From contig CAZSMK010000079.1 in the NCBI GenBank assembly GCA_964608095.1, forward strand, positions 1 to 47,515: a stretch of DNA of 47,515 bases. Direction: 5' to 3'. The stretch is from CAZSMK01 sp964608095. GTDB taxonomy: Bacteria > Sumerlaeota > Sumerlaeia > MWCT01 > JAGHBZ01. How positions within the stretch are numbered: the stretch's first letter is position 1; each line of letters starts with the position of its first letter. A program made the translations under genes and the position numbers. The notes beneath the pieces are model-generated. The model was not told the DNA's origin. It worked only from the letters and a program-made list of their open reading frames with translations, and did not search any database. This document shows, piece after piece, positions 26,159 to 35,555 of the stretch.

Positions 26159-26908
26159 TTATGCCATACGGTTCACTGCTGAGGGGATGTCTTCTAACCG
26201 GGTGACGGTGATGTCCGGAGTCTCCGCGTCGCATGTCGGGTCTGCATAAGAGAGCGATGCCCGTCTTTGACTCTCGAAATAAAGCCGCTCATACTCTGTC
26301 TTGGGTTCATACCCCTGATGGTCGAGGTCTAATTTTACGCGGATAGTCTTCATCCCAAGCGATTTTGCGGGCATGATATCGAAGTCGACTCGGTCGCCCA
26401 TCATAACGCATTGCTCTGCTGGACTTCGTGCCTTTCGAAGCAACATCTCGTAAAAACGGATATCGGGTTTGCTCACCCCCACCTCTTCGCTCAGCAGTGC
26501 CAGAGAAAAATAGCGGAGCAACCCGTAACGTTCCAAGGCTTGCCGGCATGCTTTTACCTGGTTAGCCGCTATCCCAATACGATAAGAGTCCGCCATCTGC
26601 TCGATCACGCGGCGAATTCCCGGAATCAGCAGGTTGTATTTATCGTAGTCCCTATCGATCGTTTCAAACACTCGAGCCCGAACTCCGAACCACGCCTCCT
26701 CGCTAAGATATTTTTGCCCTATCGTCCAGTGATGACCGCCATCGGTGTTATTCAAGATGAGCTCTTCCCGTAAGGCAAGTATGTCTTGAAACGAGATTTC
26801 AGGATGGATTTTCTGGATTTCTTTATACATTAACTCATATACCAATGCCATTGCCGGCACATCGTTGACGATGACATTACCCACATCGAAAAATACCCAG
26901 GATATCAT
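26159..26908 (-). CDS. HAD-superfamily hydrolase
   Basis: The 249-residue protein has motif I as FFDVGNVIVND at residues 6-16, the DxGNV form common in the YihX / epoxide-hydrolase-like branch. A helical cap follows, then motif II near GIAANQVK, motif III Lys in VSKPDIRFYEMLL and motif IV MMGDRVDFDIMPAKSLGMKTIRV. Such enzymes are cytoplasmic phosphatases of small metabolites. In the GDRVDFD motif the acidic residues for Mg are present. The substrate is unknown, and the gene stands alone between gaps of about 180-210 bases that show nothing else recognisable. Confidence 0.85.
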   Translation of the reverse strand: MISWVFFDVGNVIVNDVPAMALVYELMYKEIQKIHPEISFQDILALREELILNNTDGGHHWTIGQKYLSEEAWFGVRARVFETIDRDYDKYNLLIPGIRRVIEQMADSYRIGIAANQVKACRQALERYGLLRYFSLALLSEEVGVSKPDIRFYEMLLRKARSPAEQCVMMGDRVDFDIMPAKSLGMKTIRVKLDLDHQGYEPKTEYERLYFESQRRASLSYADPTCDAETPDITVTRLEDIPSAVNRMA

Positions 26909-27119
26909 TATAGAACATTCCTTTCGCGGGATTAACTTTGCAAAGAAAGTAATATACCGTATGACATAAATGACTCAGAAAAATCAATGGCAACCTGCGG
27001 GACAAGCCGCGAAACCGAGAATCTTTTATTTCAAAACCAAAATTTCATTCTTGCGCGTTCTTTTTAGACGGCTGATGCTTATGTATCAATGGAGGGCGCT
27101 TTAGTGCGATAGTCCTGAA

Positions 27120-27563
27120 TCAAATCCATCTCTTTACGCGCTGTTTATATTCCTCAAACGCTTCACCAAATGTGTCCTCGAGCATCCGTTCTTCGCTGGA
27201 TATATAGTAGCGGTCGAACACGACAATCATCGCGACAACAACTAACCACGGGCTGATAGAGCCGGCGAGAAGAGCGATACCGGCAAGAATAAAAATCATG
27301 CCCACGTACATCGGATTCCGGCTGAATCCGAAAACGTCTCCTGTGACAAGAACGGTTGATTCCTGAAACGATTTTACGGTTGTGCGGTGTTTCTTGAACG
27401 ATTCATCCGCGAGAACGTTCAGAACAACACCGGCAAGTAAAGGCACAATACCCACAAGCCGCCATAGATTGCTGAAAACGTATCCTATTGGGAAAAGGAA
27501 ATGAAGTGCAAGCATCACCACAATTGACCCAAGCAAAAATATTGGCGGTTGAATCCTCTTCAT
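27120..27563 (-). CDS. Isoprenylcysteine/phospholipid methyltransferase-family membrane protein
   Basis: The 147-residue integral membrane protein has the ICMT/PEMT signature near its C-terminus: FGFSRNPMYVGMIFILAG, followed by a hydrophobic stretch and EERMLEDTFGEAFEEYKQRVKRW. This region forms the SAM-binding site in the family. Three to four membrane segments are visible. Bacterial members methylate small isoprenoid, lipid or unknown membrane substrates, and the substrate here is not predictable. The gene is divergent from the symporter gene. Confidence 0.8.
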   Translation of the reverse strand: MKRIQPPIFLLGSIVVMLALHFLFPIGYVFSNLWRLVGIVPLLAGVVLNVLADESFKKHRTTVKSFQESTVLVTGDVFGFSRNPMYVGMIFILAGIALLAGSISPWLVVVAMIVVFDRYYISSEERMLEDTFGEAFEEYKQRVKRWI

Positions 27564-27809
27564 CTAAGTCCTGTGTAAAAAAAATAATCTGCAAAAGAGG
27601 ATACAAGTGAACAGAGCCTGATTTCAATCTTGATATTTTCATCCGTTATCCGACACATAATCGCACTACCACAAACACCGTTTTCGAGGATTCTTTTTTT
27701 CTCCGTCGATAATCTTTAATTGACAATGTTTCCATATTTATTCCCAATAGGTACATTCTTTCTGATATATCTGTTTCATGGATCAGTCTAACGATCTAAG
27801 GAGACATAG

Positions 27810-29498
27810 ATGTTCACTTTACACATCGCTGACATAATCGTCCTTGTCGTTTATTTCGTTATCGTAACGTTGATAGGAACGTGGACAGTCCGGATGGTGA
27901 CCAACATGGGCGATTTCTTCATGCCCCGAAGATTCGGCAAGACACTGCTTGTCACGCACGGTTTTGGCACCGGCACCCACGCCGACCAGGCGGTAGGTGT
28001 TGCATCGAAGACATTCACCAACGGTCTATCGGGTATCTGGTACCAGTGGCTCTGGCTTTTCTGCACCCCGTTTTACTGGCTGATCGCGCCCGTGATGCGG
28101 CGTTTCAGGGCAATCACCATGTCGGATGTGTTCACGGCGAGATTCAGTCGGAGCGTGGGAATGCTCTTCGCTCTCGTCGGCGCGTTTCAGCTGATGTTCA
28201 ACATGGGTATAATGCTCAAAGGTTCCGGCGCGGTCATTTCCGCAAGTTTCGGCGAAACCATCTCCGCCGATATCATTATTCTGATAATGACAGCTATTTT
28301 CGTCATATATGGAGTAGCCGGCGGGTTATCCGCTGCTATTATTACGGACTTTATCCAGGGTATTTTGACCGTGGTCTTTTCATTCGCCCTTGTACCGTTT
28401 GTTATGTCCGCAGTGGGCGGTATGAGCGGATTACGCGAGAAGATTGCCGACCCGGAAATGTTCTCTCTCATTGCGCCGGGTGAAATCGGGCTTTTTTACG
28501 TGGTGGTGATTGCGTTCAACGCCCTTGTCGGGATAGTTGTTCAGCCCCACACCATGGGCAACTGTGCGGCGGGTAGAACCGAGTACGATGGACGATTTGG
28601 CTGGACAGTCGGCAACTTTATAAAGCGCCTGTGTACGATGGCATGGTGTATAACGGGCTTAGCCGCTGTCGCCTATCTGGGCGCAGGACATAATCCCGAT
28701 CACATTTACGGCATCATGGCGCGTGAGTTTTTCCCAAAAATCCTGCCTGGCTTGCTCGGTGTCTTCCTCGCCGCCCTGCTCGCCTCCGTGATGAGCTCCT
28801 GTGACTCCTTTATGATCGCCTCTTCCGCTCTTATCACCGAGAATCTCTATAAACCGTTCCTCCCACACAAATCAGAGAAACATTATATTACAGTAGGCAG
28901 AATCGCCTCCTTCATAATCGTTGCCGGTGGCTTATTCTCTGCATACTTGCTTCAGAGCGTTGTTCAGGGACTCGAGATTTTCTGGAAAATCGCTTCCATG
29001 ATGGGAATCGCATTCTGGCTGGGTCTTTTCTGGCGCCGGACAACGGTTGCCGGCGCATGGGCGGCTACACTCTCGGCATTCGCCATGTGGTGGCTTACCA
29101 CTCAACAGTTTTTTGTCAATGCCCTTGGGGCGCTCCATACAGGATTTACCATTGAGAAAGCGGGACAATTGTCCATTTACTTACCCTGGCAGATGATTCT
29201 CTACCTTTTTACAGGCACAATAGTCGGCATCTTTGTCAGTCTCCTCACAAAACCGGGCCAAAAAGAACAGCTGGATAGGTTTTATGAACTGGTGAGAACG
29301 CCGGTGAATAAGGGAGAAGGAGTGCCGCCTGCGCCGTGTGTTATACCTCAGGGAATAACAATTCCTCCAAAACGATCTCTCTTCAAGAACAGCAGCCTTG
29401 AAATTCTGCTTCCGACAAAGATATCAATCATCGGTTTTGTCATAAGCTGGGTAGCGGTCGCGGTACTTGTGTATGGCTTCTATTCAATAACCCGGTAG
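27810..29498 (+). CDS. Sodium:solute symporter family transporter
   Basis: The 562-residue protein has about 12-13 membrane segments and the SSF layout. Examples are VVYFVIVTLIGTWTV and MGDFFMPRR at the N-terminus, THADQAVGVASKTFTNGLSG, and the characteristic GVAGGLSAAIITDFIQG after segment 5. LLASVMSSCDSFMIASSALITEN in the C-terminal half marks the Na+ site region with consecutive Ser residues. Members import sugars, amino acids, vitamins or organic acids with sodium; the substrate cannot be read from the sequence. A TTGACA lies at 27720-27725, but no matching -10 box is clear. It is convergent with clpB. Confidence 0.9.
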   Translation: MFTLHIADIIVLVVYFVIVTLIGTWTVRMVTNMGDFFMPRRFGKTLLVTHGFGTGTHADQAVGVASKTFTNGLSGIWYQWLWLFCTPFYWLIAPVMRRFRAITMSDVFTARFSRSVGMLFALVGAFQLMFNMGIMLKGSGAVISASFGETISADIIILIMTAIFVIYGVAGGLSAAIITDFIQGILTVVFSFALVPFVMSAVGGMSGLREKIADPEMFSLIAPGEIGLFYVVVIAFNALVGIVVQPHTMGNCAAGRTEYDGRFGWTVGNFIKRLCTMAWCITGLAAVAYLGAGHNPDHIYGIMAREFFPKILPGLLGVFLAALLASVMSSCDSFMIASSALITENLYKPFLPHKSEKHYITVGRIASFIIVAGGLFSAYLLQSVVQGLEIFWKIASMMGIAFWLGLFWRRTTVAGAWAATLSAFAMWWLTTQQFFVNALGALHTGFTIEKAGQLSIYLPWQMILYLFTGTIVGIFVSLLTKPGQKEQLDRFYELVRTPVNKGEGVPPAPCVIPQGITIPPKRSLFKNSSLEILLPTKISIIGFVISWVAVAVLVYGFYSITR

Positions 29499-29527
29499 AT
29501 ACAAACGGAGGAGAGAGCCCACTCGGC

Positions 29528-32143
29528 TTATTTATTATTGAACTCAAAGACGAGCCGTCCGTCTTTTATATCAACCACAATTTGGGCGCCGTCACAGACC
29601 TCGCCCTCGATGATTTTACGCGCCAGCGCGGTCTCGATATGGCGCTGCAAATAGCGTTTCAACGGTCGTGCGCCAAAGACCGGATCATAGGCTTCATGTG
29701 CGATCATGTCTTCGGCTTTCTCCGTCAATGTCAGTGTTATCATTCTGTCTTCGAGCCGTTTCCTGATGTCATCCAGCTGCAACTCGATGATGCCTTTGAT
29801 TTCGCTGAACGTGAGAGGTTTAAACAACACGATATCGTCCACGCGGTTGAGGAATTCTGGGCGGAAATTCGATCGCAGTTCCGCCATCACTTTATCTCTA
29901 ACATCGTCTCTTATCTCGCCAGTTTCAGTTACGCCCTCGAGCAGAAACGGAGAACCCATATTCGAGGTCATTATAATAATGGTATTCTTGAAATCCACGG
30001 TTCGCCCGTGTGAATCCGTCAACCTCCCGTCGTCCATTACCTGGAGCAAAACGTTAAACACGTCGCTATGCGCTTTCTCGATCTCATCGAGTAGAAGCAC
30101 GCTGTAGGGTTTTCGCCGGACAGCTTCCGTAAGTTGACCGCCCTCTTCGTAACCGACATAGCCCGGCGGCGCACCGATCAAACGGCTTACGGTATGCCGC
30201 TCCTGGTATTCCGACATGTCGATGCGGATCATGTTCTCCTCGGTATCGAAGAGGGCTTCCGCGAGTGCGCGGGCGGTCTCGGTTTTACCTACGCCGGTCG
30301 GGCCAAGGAAAATAAAAGAGCCGATAGGACGTTTCGGGTCTTTCAGCCCGGAGCGTGCACGCAATACCGACTCGGTCACCAGTTGAATCGCTTCATCCTG
30401 TCCGATAACACGCCGGTGAAGTATCTGTTCGAGGTTGAGTAATTTTTCGCGCTCGCCTTCCATTAACCGGGTCATCGGTATGCCGGTCCAGCGGCTGACA
30501 ATTTCCGCAATCTCTTCCTCTGTCACCTCTTCGCGTAACAAACGTTTCCCTTCGCTCTGTTCCTTTTCTTTTCTTTCGGCTTCAGCCAGTTCTTTCTCGA
30601 GCTGGTTAAGCTTGCCGTATTTGAGCTCAGCCGCTTTGTTCAGGTCATACTCGCGTTCGGCTTTCTCTATCTCGTAGCGGACCTGCTCGATCTGTTCACG
30701 CAGGACCTGAACCTTCTGGATAGCCTCTTTTTCGGAATCCCACTGCGCCTTGAGTGAATCGAAGTTTGATTTGAGGTTGGCGAGCTCCTCCTCGAGCTCT
30801 TTGAGGCGGTCTTTCGATGCCCGGTCTTTTTCTTTTTTCAACGCTTCCCGCTCGATTTCGAGTTGAATAATGCGCCGGTGCAGGTCATCGAGCTCCGCCG
30901 GCATCGAGTCGATCTCGGTTCGTACCATGGCGCACGCCTCGTCAACAAGGTCGATGGCTTTATCGGGCAGGAACCGGTCGCTTATGTAGCGATGTGAGAG
31001 CACTGCCGCCGAGACCATCGCTGCATCGAGGATCCGGACACCGTGATGCACTTCATATTTTTCTCGCAGACCCCGCAGTATACTGATGGTGTCTTCAACG
31101 GATGGTTCGTCGATGAGAACCGACTGAAACCGACGTTCGAGCGCCGGGTCTTTCTCGATGTATTTACGATATTCATCGAGAGTGGTGGCGCCGATACAGC
31201 GCAACTCGCCACGTGCGAGCAACGGTTTAAGCATGTTTCCCGCGTCGATAGCGCCTTCCGCTCGACCAGCACCCACAATGGTGTGCAGCTCGTCGATAAA
31301 CATCACGATACTGCCTTCGGACTTCACCACTTCGTTGAGCACGGCTTTGAGGCGCTCCTCGAATTCACCGCGGAATTTTGCGCCGGCAAGAAGCGACGCC
31401 ATATCCAGCTGAAACAGCGTCTTTTCCTTGAGCCCTTCAGGAACATCGCCGCGCACGATTCGCTGCGCAAGCCCTTCTACAATAGCGGTCTTTCCCACGC
31501 CGGCTTCACCAATGAGGACGGGATTGTTTTTGGTACGGCGGCTCAGGATACGAATCACGCGTCGAATTTCTGCGTCGCGCCCGATTACGGGGTCCAGCTT
31601 ACCGTCGCGGGCAAGGTCGGTGAGATCCCTTCCATAACGTTCCAGAGCCTGATACGTCGCCTCAGGCGTTGCCGAGGTCACGCGCTGGCTTCCCCTCACG
31701 CTCATGAGCGACTTAAAAAAACGGTCGCGATCTATATTGAACTCATCGAGGATTTTACCCGCCGGCGTTCTGGTATCCTCGCTGAAAAAGGCGAGCATAA
31801 GATGCTCGACCGACACATATTCGTCTTTGAGCCGCTTCGCCTCGTCCTCTGCTTTTGCAAGAAGACGGTTTATACGCTGAGTTACATAAATCTGGCCCGG
31901 CGCAGTTCCAGGTGCAGTTGAGACACGGGGCAAACGCTCGATCTCTTGTTCTACACGGCTCTTCAACGAGTTCAACGGCACATCCATCTTTTTGAGCAGT
32001 TGCGGAATCAACCCGCCTTCCTGGTCAATCATGGCATAAAACAGATGTTCACCGTCAATTTGCTGGTGGCCGTAGCGTGTTGCCAAACCTTGAGCAGACG
32101 CCAGGGCTTCCTGTACTTTTTCAGTAGTTTTACTTAAATCCAT
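29528..32143 (-). CDS. clpB: ATP-dependent chaperone ClpB
   Basis: The 871-residue disaggregase is complete. It has an N-terminal Clp repeat domain (1-150), a first AAA+ module with GEAGVGKTAIVEG and FIDELHTIVGAGRAEGAIDAGN, and a long M-domain coiled coil (about 400-530). The second AAA+ module has GPTGVGKTETARA, LLLDEIEKAHSDVFN and GYVGYEEGGQLTEAVRR. ClpB resolubilises aggregated proteins together with the DnaK system in the cytoplasm. It is transcribed alone. No CIRCE element is visible upstream, where a repeat arm lies at 32327-32351 instead. The separate Hsp70-kinase fusion at 9-12 kb raises the question of which Hsp70 it partners. Confidence 0.97.
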   Translation of the reverse strand: MDLSKTTEKVQEALASAQGLATRYGHQQIDGEHLFYAMIDQEGGLIPQLLKKMDVPLNSLKSRVEQEIERLPRVSTAPGTAPGQIYVTQRINRLLAKAEDEAKRLKDEYVSVEHLMLAFFSEDTRTPAGKILDEFNIDRDRFFKSLMSVRGSQRVTSATPEATYQALERYGRDLTDLARDGKLDPVIGRDAEIRRVIRILSRRTKNNPVLIGEAGVGKTAIVEGLAQRIVRGDVPEGLKEKTLFQLDMASLLAGAKFRGEFEERLKAVLNEVVKSEGSIVMFIDELHTIVGAGRAEGAIDAGNMLKPLLARGELRCIGATTLDEYRKYIEKDPALERRFQSVLIDEPSVEDTISILRGLREKYEVHHGVRILDAAMVSAAVLSHRYISDRFLPDKAIDLVDEACAMVRTEIDSMPAELDDLHRRIIQLEIEREALKKEKDRASKDRLKELEEELANLKSNFDSLKAQWDSEKEAIQKVQVLREQIEQVRYEIEKAEREYDLNKAAELKYGKLNQLEKELAEAERKEKEQSEGKRLLREEVTEEEIAEIVSRWTGIPMTRLMEGEREKLLNLEQILHRRVIGQDEAIQLVTESVLRARSGLKDPKRPIGSFIFLGPTGVGKTETARALAEALFDTEENMIRIDMSEYQERHTVSRLIGAPPGYVGYEEGGQLTEAVRRKPYSVLLLDEIEKAHSDVFNVLLQVMDDGRLTDSHGRTVDFKNTIIIMTSNMGSPFLLEGVTETGEIRDDVRDKVMAELRSNFRPEFLNRVDDIVLFKPLTFSEIKGIIELQLDDIRKRLEDRMITLTLTEKAEDMIAHEAYDPVFGARPLKRYLQRHIETALARKIIEGEVCDGAQIVVDIKDGRLVFEFNNK

Positions 32144-32326
32144 TGAGTTTCACCCATACTATATAGTTCGTCCATATAATGAGCAAAGTTTATTCCTTTT
32201 GATAATCTACTGATTTTATTGAACTTATGCCGACCAAGTGTGCGCCGATACTGCAAGGACAGTATCTTTTTGACACACCCCACGATTATGGAAGTCATTT
32301 CTCTACACTTAATAAGAGAATGTTTA

Positions 32327-32351
32327 GTCAAACCTCATTTTCCCTATTCTT
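32327..32351 (+). repeat. Solo arm of a RAYT/IS200-type palindromic repeat
   Basis: This 25-base stretch upstream of clpB matches, over 22 bases in inverted orientation, the arm at 33624-33651 (shared core AACCTCATTTTCCCTATTCT). The rest of the gap 32144-32430 shows no convincing gene; a 62-codon frame that crosses it contains this repeat. Confidence 0.6.
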
Positions 32352-32430
32352 ATGACTATGAAACATTTTACCCAAACACATCCATCGATGATAACATGAG
32401 GACTTAGTACACGTGTTTTATTTCTGAAGG

Positions 32431-33327
32431 TTAATCCCCATTCGTGTGTCGCTTCGTTTCAAGCCGTTGCTTGATGCCGTGTACAAAGGTGCCGTTTTTG
32501 AGATGCGATTTGAGGTTCTTCCCGGGACACGCAGTCTCTGCATAATCACAGTGACCCTTGATTTTATTGAGGGAAACGTCGAACTCCTGAACCGCCCATG
32601 CCATGAGGTCCGTTATCGCCTTGAGCTGGATTTCGGAAGCCTCCTGCAGCTCATAATTTCCCATTACGTTTATGAGTAGATGCCCTGTCGGGTTGTACGT
32701 TGTATTAGTCTCGCCGATATAGGCGTAATCGCGCCCTTCATATATGGTCCCATCAACAAAGATCAAGAAATGATACGGAACGTCCCACCAGTTTTTTTCC
32801 CGCTTTCCCCACTCCAGAAGTTTCTGCAGTTTTTTTACCGGATCGTCTTCTGCGGTCACGGGTTCCGGATCACCTGAATGATGAAGCGTAATCATATCAA
32901 TTGTGTGATAAAATCGTGCGCGATGCGTTGCGTCGTCTGCTTTTGTCGAGGCGGCGATAGCGGGCGGAAGCGAGTCGATGGCACAAATCTCGAATTCCGT
33001 AAGCCCGAATCCAGGGTCCTCTTTCCTCGCGTGAATGGCAAGAACAGATATATGGTACTCGTCCCAATTGAACGCCGTGCCTTCCTCGATGGTTTTCTCT
33101 TCGCTCTTCGAGCCTTTTGATAATTTCACTACCACCTTGTCCTTGACGCCGGCATCTTCAGGGAGTGCGGGTATGATCTCCACAAGCTCGAGAGTCAATG
33201 CCTCGAACTCGATGGTTCCTGACACGGCGATGTTGCGCCTTTTTCCCCGTGCAGGAAATCCAACCGGCGGTGAAGATTCCCATTCAGCATGGGGGACAAT
33301 GTTTGGCTTGGGAAAGGGCTGCTTCAT
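32431..33327 (-). CDS. N-acetylmuramoyl-L-alanine amidase, Amidase_2/PGRP type
   Basis: The 298-residue protein has an Amidase_2 domain at about 140-285. Zinc ligands are visible as His in TLHHSGD near the start of the domain and as His and Cys in GHCDYAETACPGK near its end. The catalytic-site segment YHFLIFVDGTIYEGRD is present. The N-terminal 130 residues form an extra beta-rich region of unknown role (EALTLELVEIIP, HISVLAIHARKED). No signal peptide is seen, so it may act in the cytoplasm on recycled muropeptides, as AmpD does, or leave the cell by another route. It is divergent from the two Amidase_3 genes. Confidence 0.88.
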   Translation of the reverse strand: MKQPFPKPNIVPHAEWESSPPVGFPARGKRRNIAVSGTIEFEALTLELVEIIPALPEDAGVKDKVVVKLSKGSKSEEKTIEEGTAFNWDEYHISVLAIHARKEDPGFGLTEFEICAIDSLPPAIAASTKADDATHRARFYHTIDMITLHHSGDPEPVTAEDDPVKKLQKLLEWGKREKNWWDVPYHFLIFVDGTIYEGRDYAYIGETNTTYNPTGHLLINVMGNYELQEASEIQLKAITDLMAWAVQEFDVSLNKIKGHCDYAETACPGKNLKSHLKNGTFVHGIKQRLETKRHTNGD

Positions 33328-33401
33328 TCTTGTACGCTCCTGTACTTTTTTTCGTAAAAGGGCTGAATGATACTCCGGATATGTCTGAATTCAAAGAAAA
33401 A

Positions 33402-33665
33402 GTTTAGGGGTCAAATTTCATTTTCCTTAAACTCGAGTGACATGCGGGATGTCACTTTAAAGAATCACCTAATAGCAATCCCTCAAGTCCATCAATTTTT
33501 TCAACAAGCCCCGTAACACTAAATCGCTTGTTGGTATCCAAAAAGGTAACCTTCCCTTTACAAGCATGGGTTCATTCGGTATAAGGAAGCCATATTGATT
33601 AAATGTTAAAGAGCCTAAATCAGAAGAATAGGGAAAATGAGGTTTAACCCCAAATCTCCCTAAAC
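33402..33665. mobile_element. Non-autonomous palindromic element with inverted arms
   Basis: Inverted arms GTTTAGG...GGTCAAATTTCATTTTCC (left, 33402-33426) and the related right arm (33631-33665) bound a 264-base block. Just inside the left arm, 33436-33456 forms a perfect 8-bp hairpin (AGTGACAT / ATGTCACT). The arrangement resembles elements moved by IS200-like or REP-associated transposases. It accounts for most of the gap 33328-33681 and contains the decayed reading frame described separately. Confidence 0.5.
33452..33648 (-). pseudogene. Decayed reading frame inside the palindromic element
   Basis: On the minus strand a protein-like frame reads VKPHFPYSSDLGSLTFNQYG and continues to NEPMLVKG near 33555. 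It then resumes one frame over with KVTFLDTNKRFSVTG and LEGLLLGDSLK before a TGA at 33452. Restoring one base in the glycine codon gives about 66 continuous codons. There is no start codon, so it is a relic, perhaps the C-terminal end of a longer gene. I do not recognise the family. Confidence 0.45.
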
Positions 33666-33681
33666 TTGAAAGGAAAGGATC

Positions 33682-34518
33682 ATGATGCGATATGGTTTTT
33701 TTCGTTCCACGGCAATGCTGATACTCGTATTTGTCGTGGTGACTGGAGCGTTATGTGCGCAAACGCATCCCTCGAATCCTCGTTACACGGCGCCTGAGGG
33801 CAAACCGCTCGATGGGTGGCGAATCTGCGTTGATCCGGGACATGGCGGACAGATCTGGGGAAAGACCCGCGGATATACGGGCGGGACACGCAGCGTAGTC
33901 ACTGACCAGAACGAGGGTGACGCGAATCTGCGTGTCGGGCTTTTTCTGTGGGATCTCCTGACCCAGGCGGGCGCGGAAGTGGTGATGACCCGCACATTCG
34001 AAACACGCCTGAGCGAGGATTGTTATGCCGCGCCTGAAACGGACGAGTACAAAGCCAACCGAAATGAAGAGTTGAACATTCGCGTTCGTGTTGCGGAAGC
34101 GAACAACTGCGACTTTCTCGTCTCGATTCACCACAATGCAGTCGGGAATTCTGATATTAATTTTGCGACGGCGTTTTACTTCGAACAAGGTGGCGCCGGG
34201 CAGAACGAGGTCACGCACCCGCCGGAATCCGTCGAGATGGCAAAGACATTAGCCGGGGCGATTACGGAAAGTCTTGGTAAAAATCTTGGATTACAGACCC
34301 GTCCGGCGCGGCATGGGAACTATCACCTGCTGCGCGAGACTTCACTCCCCTCAGTCATCGTCGAGTGTGCGTTCATGACGAACCGAGCGCAGTCGGAATG
34401 GATGGAAGACCTGGCTTACAGCCGTCACGCAGCGATCGCCATATTTGAAGGCATTCTCAAGGCGTGCGAGGGTCGAAAACCCGGCACAGGCAAAACCACC
34501 GGGGAGGTGAAACAATGA
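33682..34518 (+). CDS. Secreted N-acetylmuramoyl-L-alanine amidase (Amidase_3), first copy
   Basis: The 278-residue protein has a signal peptide (FFRSTAMLILVFVVVTGALCA). Its Amidase_3 catalytic domain has zinc ligands in DPGHGG, NEGDANLR (Glu) and SIHHNA, and the catalytic Glu in VIVECAFMTN. These enzymes cut the amide bond between MurNAc and the stem peptide in the periplasm, for cell separation or wall turnover. An insertion between the first two ligands (GYTGGTRSVVTDQ) is shared with the next gene. A ribosome site, GAAAGGAAAGG, precedes the ATGATG. The stop overlaps the start of the second amidase gene (ATGA), showing translational coupling. Confidence 0.93.
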   Translation: MMRYGFFRSTAMLILVFVVVTGALCAQTHPSNPRYTAPEGKPLDGWRICVDPGHGGQIWGKTRGYTGGTRSVVTDQNEGDANLRVGLFLWDLLTQAGAEVVMTRTFETRLSEDCYAAPETDEYKANRNEELNIRVRVAEANNCDFLVSIHHNAVGNSDINFATAFYFEQGGAGQNEVTHPPESVEMAKTLAGAITESLGKNLGLQTRPARHGNYHLLRETSLPSVIVECAFMTNRAQSEWMEDLAYSRHAAIAIFEGILKACEGRKPGTGKTTGEVKQ

Positions 34519-35555
34519 AGAACATTTACCTGATAATTCCACTGATTATGATAACCGCCTTAATGGCATTTCCTCTTCGAGCGGCGGAACAACCGGTGCC
34601 GCCTGTGCAAAAAACACCGACACCCTATGTGCGCCCGCGTCACGAGCCTCCCAAGGAGTTCAATGAAAAATGGTATCGCGTTCGACCCCGCACGGAAAAA
34701 GGGGTCTATCCAAATCTGCCTGCAGACTGGGAGCCGATGCCTAATCCTCGGTACGAAGTACCCGAAGGACATCCCTTAAAAGGGCTCCGCATCTGTATCG
34801 ATTCCGGTCATGGGGGACAGGTTTTCGGACCAACGCATGGGTATACAGGTGGAACACGCGGGCGGAATACAGGTTTCTTAGAAGACGAAGCAAACCTCCG
34901 CGTGGCGTTTTTCGTATGGGATCTTCTGACCCAGGCAGGTGCAGACGTGACCATGACGCGCACACGTCCCGACCGTATGTCGGAATACTGCACTGCGGAG
35001 CCTGGATCCGAGGAATGGAACAAGAACCGTCACAAGGAGCTGTATTCACGGGTGCAGATCGCCGAAGCTGCGAAATGCGACTATTTCATCACGATTCACC
35101 ATAACGCAGGCGCGCCCACGAATTATCTCAGCTGCTACTACTTCGACACCCGTCAGTGGGACGACGAGTACCGTAGCGAGGCGCCCTTTGTGAAACGATA
35201 CCCCGACGAAGAGCTCAACCGCGAGAGTTACCAGATGGCAATCGAGATTCAGAACGCCATGTCGCGACGGCTGAACCTGCGTGTGATCAATCCCGCCATG
35301 GAATGGTCACGCATGTATTACGGCAACGGCGTGCCCTCGCACAATATTGTTGTGCTGCGCGAGACGAAGTTGCCCAGTGTACTGGTCGAGGTCTCGTTCA
35401 TGACCGATCCGGAAGAGGATCTGCGGTTGAACGACCCCTCCCGAGCCAAGCAGGCTGCGACAGGTATCTTCGAGGGCATACTCGGGCATTTCCAGTACCG
35501 ACCCATGAAAAAGTGGAGCGAACGCCCGTTAGCACAACCCCCGCAAGGGGAATAA
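34515..35555 (+). CDS. Secreted N-acetylmuramoyl-L-alanine amidase (Amidase_3), second copy
   Basis: The start is ATG 34515, preceded by GGGGAGGTG and overlapping the previous stop; an earlier in-frame ATG at 34464 lies inside the previous gene and lacks the signal peptide context. The 346-residue product begins MKNIYLIIPLIMITALMAFP, a signal peptide, followed by a proline-rich linker (about 20-85). The Amidase_3 domain has DSGHGG, EDEANLR, TIHHNA and LVEVSFMTDPEED, so zinc ligands and catalytic Glu are kept, with Pro to Ser in the first motif. It is a tandem paralogue of the upstream gene, with extra loops around YYFDTRQWDDEYR. The stop codon lies inside the first unit of the 9-bp repeat cluster. 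Confidence 0.93.
   Translation: MKNIYLIIPLIMITALMAFPLRAAEQPVPPVQKTPTPYVRPRHEPPKEFNEKWYRVRPRTEKGVYPNLPADWEPMPNPRYEVPEGHPLKGLRICIDSGHGGQVFGPTHGYTGGTRGRNTGFLEDEANLRVAFFVWDLLTQAGADVTMTRTRPDRMSEYCTAEPGSEEWNKNRHKELYSRVQIAEAAKCDYFITIHHNAGAPTNYLSCYYFDTRQWDDEYRSEAPFVKRYPDEELNRESYQMAIEIQNAMSRRLNLRVINPAMEWSRMYYGNGVPSHNIVVLRETKLPSVLVEVSFMTDPEEDLRLNDPSRAKQAATGIFEGILGHFQYRPMKKWSERPLAQPPQGE

Noticed and set aside
27720..27725. TTGACA as the -35 box of the symporter promoter
   Set aside because: No acceptable -10 box occurs at 15-19 bases downstream, so I did not list a promoter.
31043..31921. 292-codon open frame on the plus strand
   Set aside because: It lies wholly antisense to clpB, whose AAA+ motifs are unmistakable; its translation shows no known domain and follows codon-bias shadows.
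29528..32143. CIRCE or other heat-shock operator expected before clpB
   Set aside because: No TTAGCACTC-type inverted repeat was found in 32144-32430.
32219..32407. 62-codon open frame upstream of clpB
   Set aside because: Its protein-like part coincides with a copy of the palindromic repeat arm; no ribosome site or homology is evident, so it is more likely repeat sequence than a gene.
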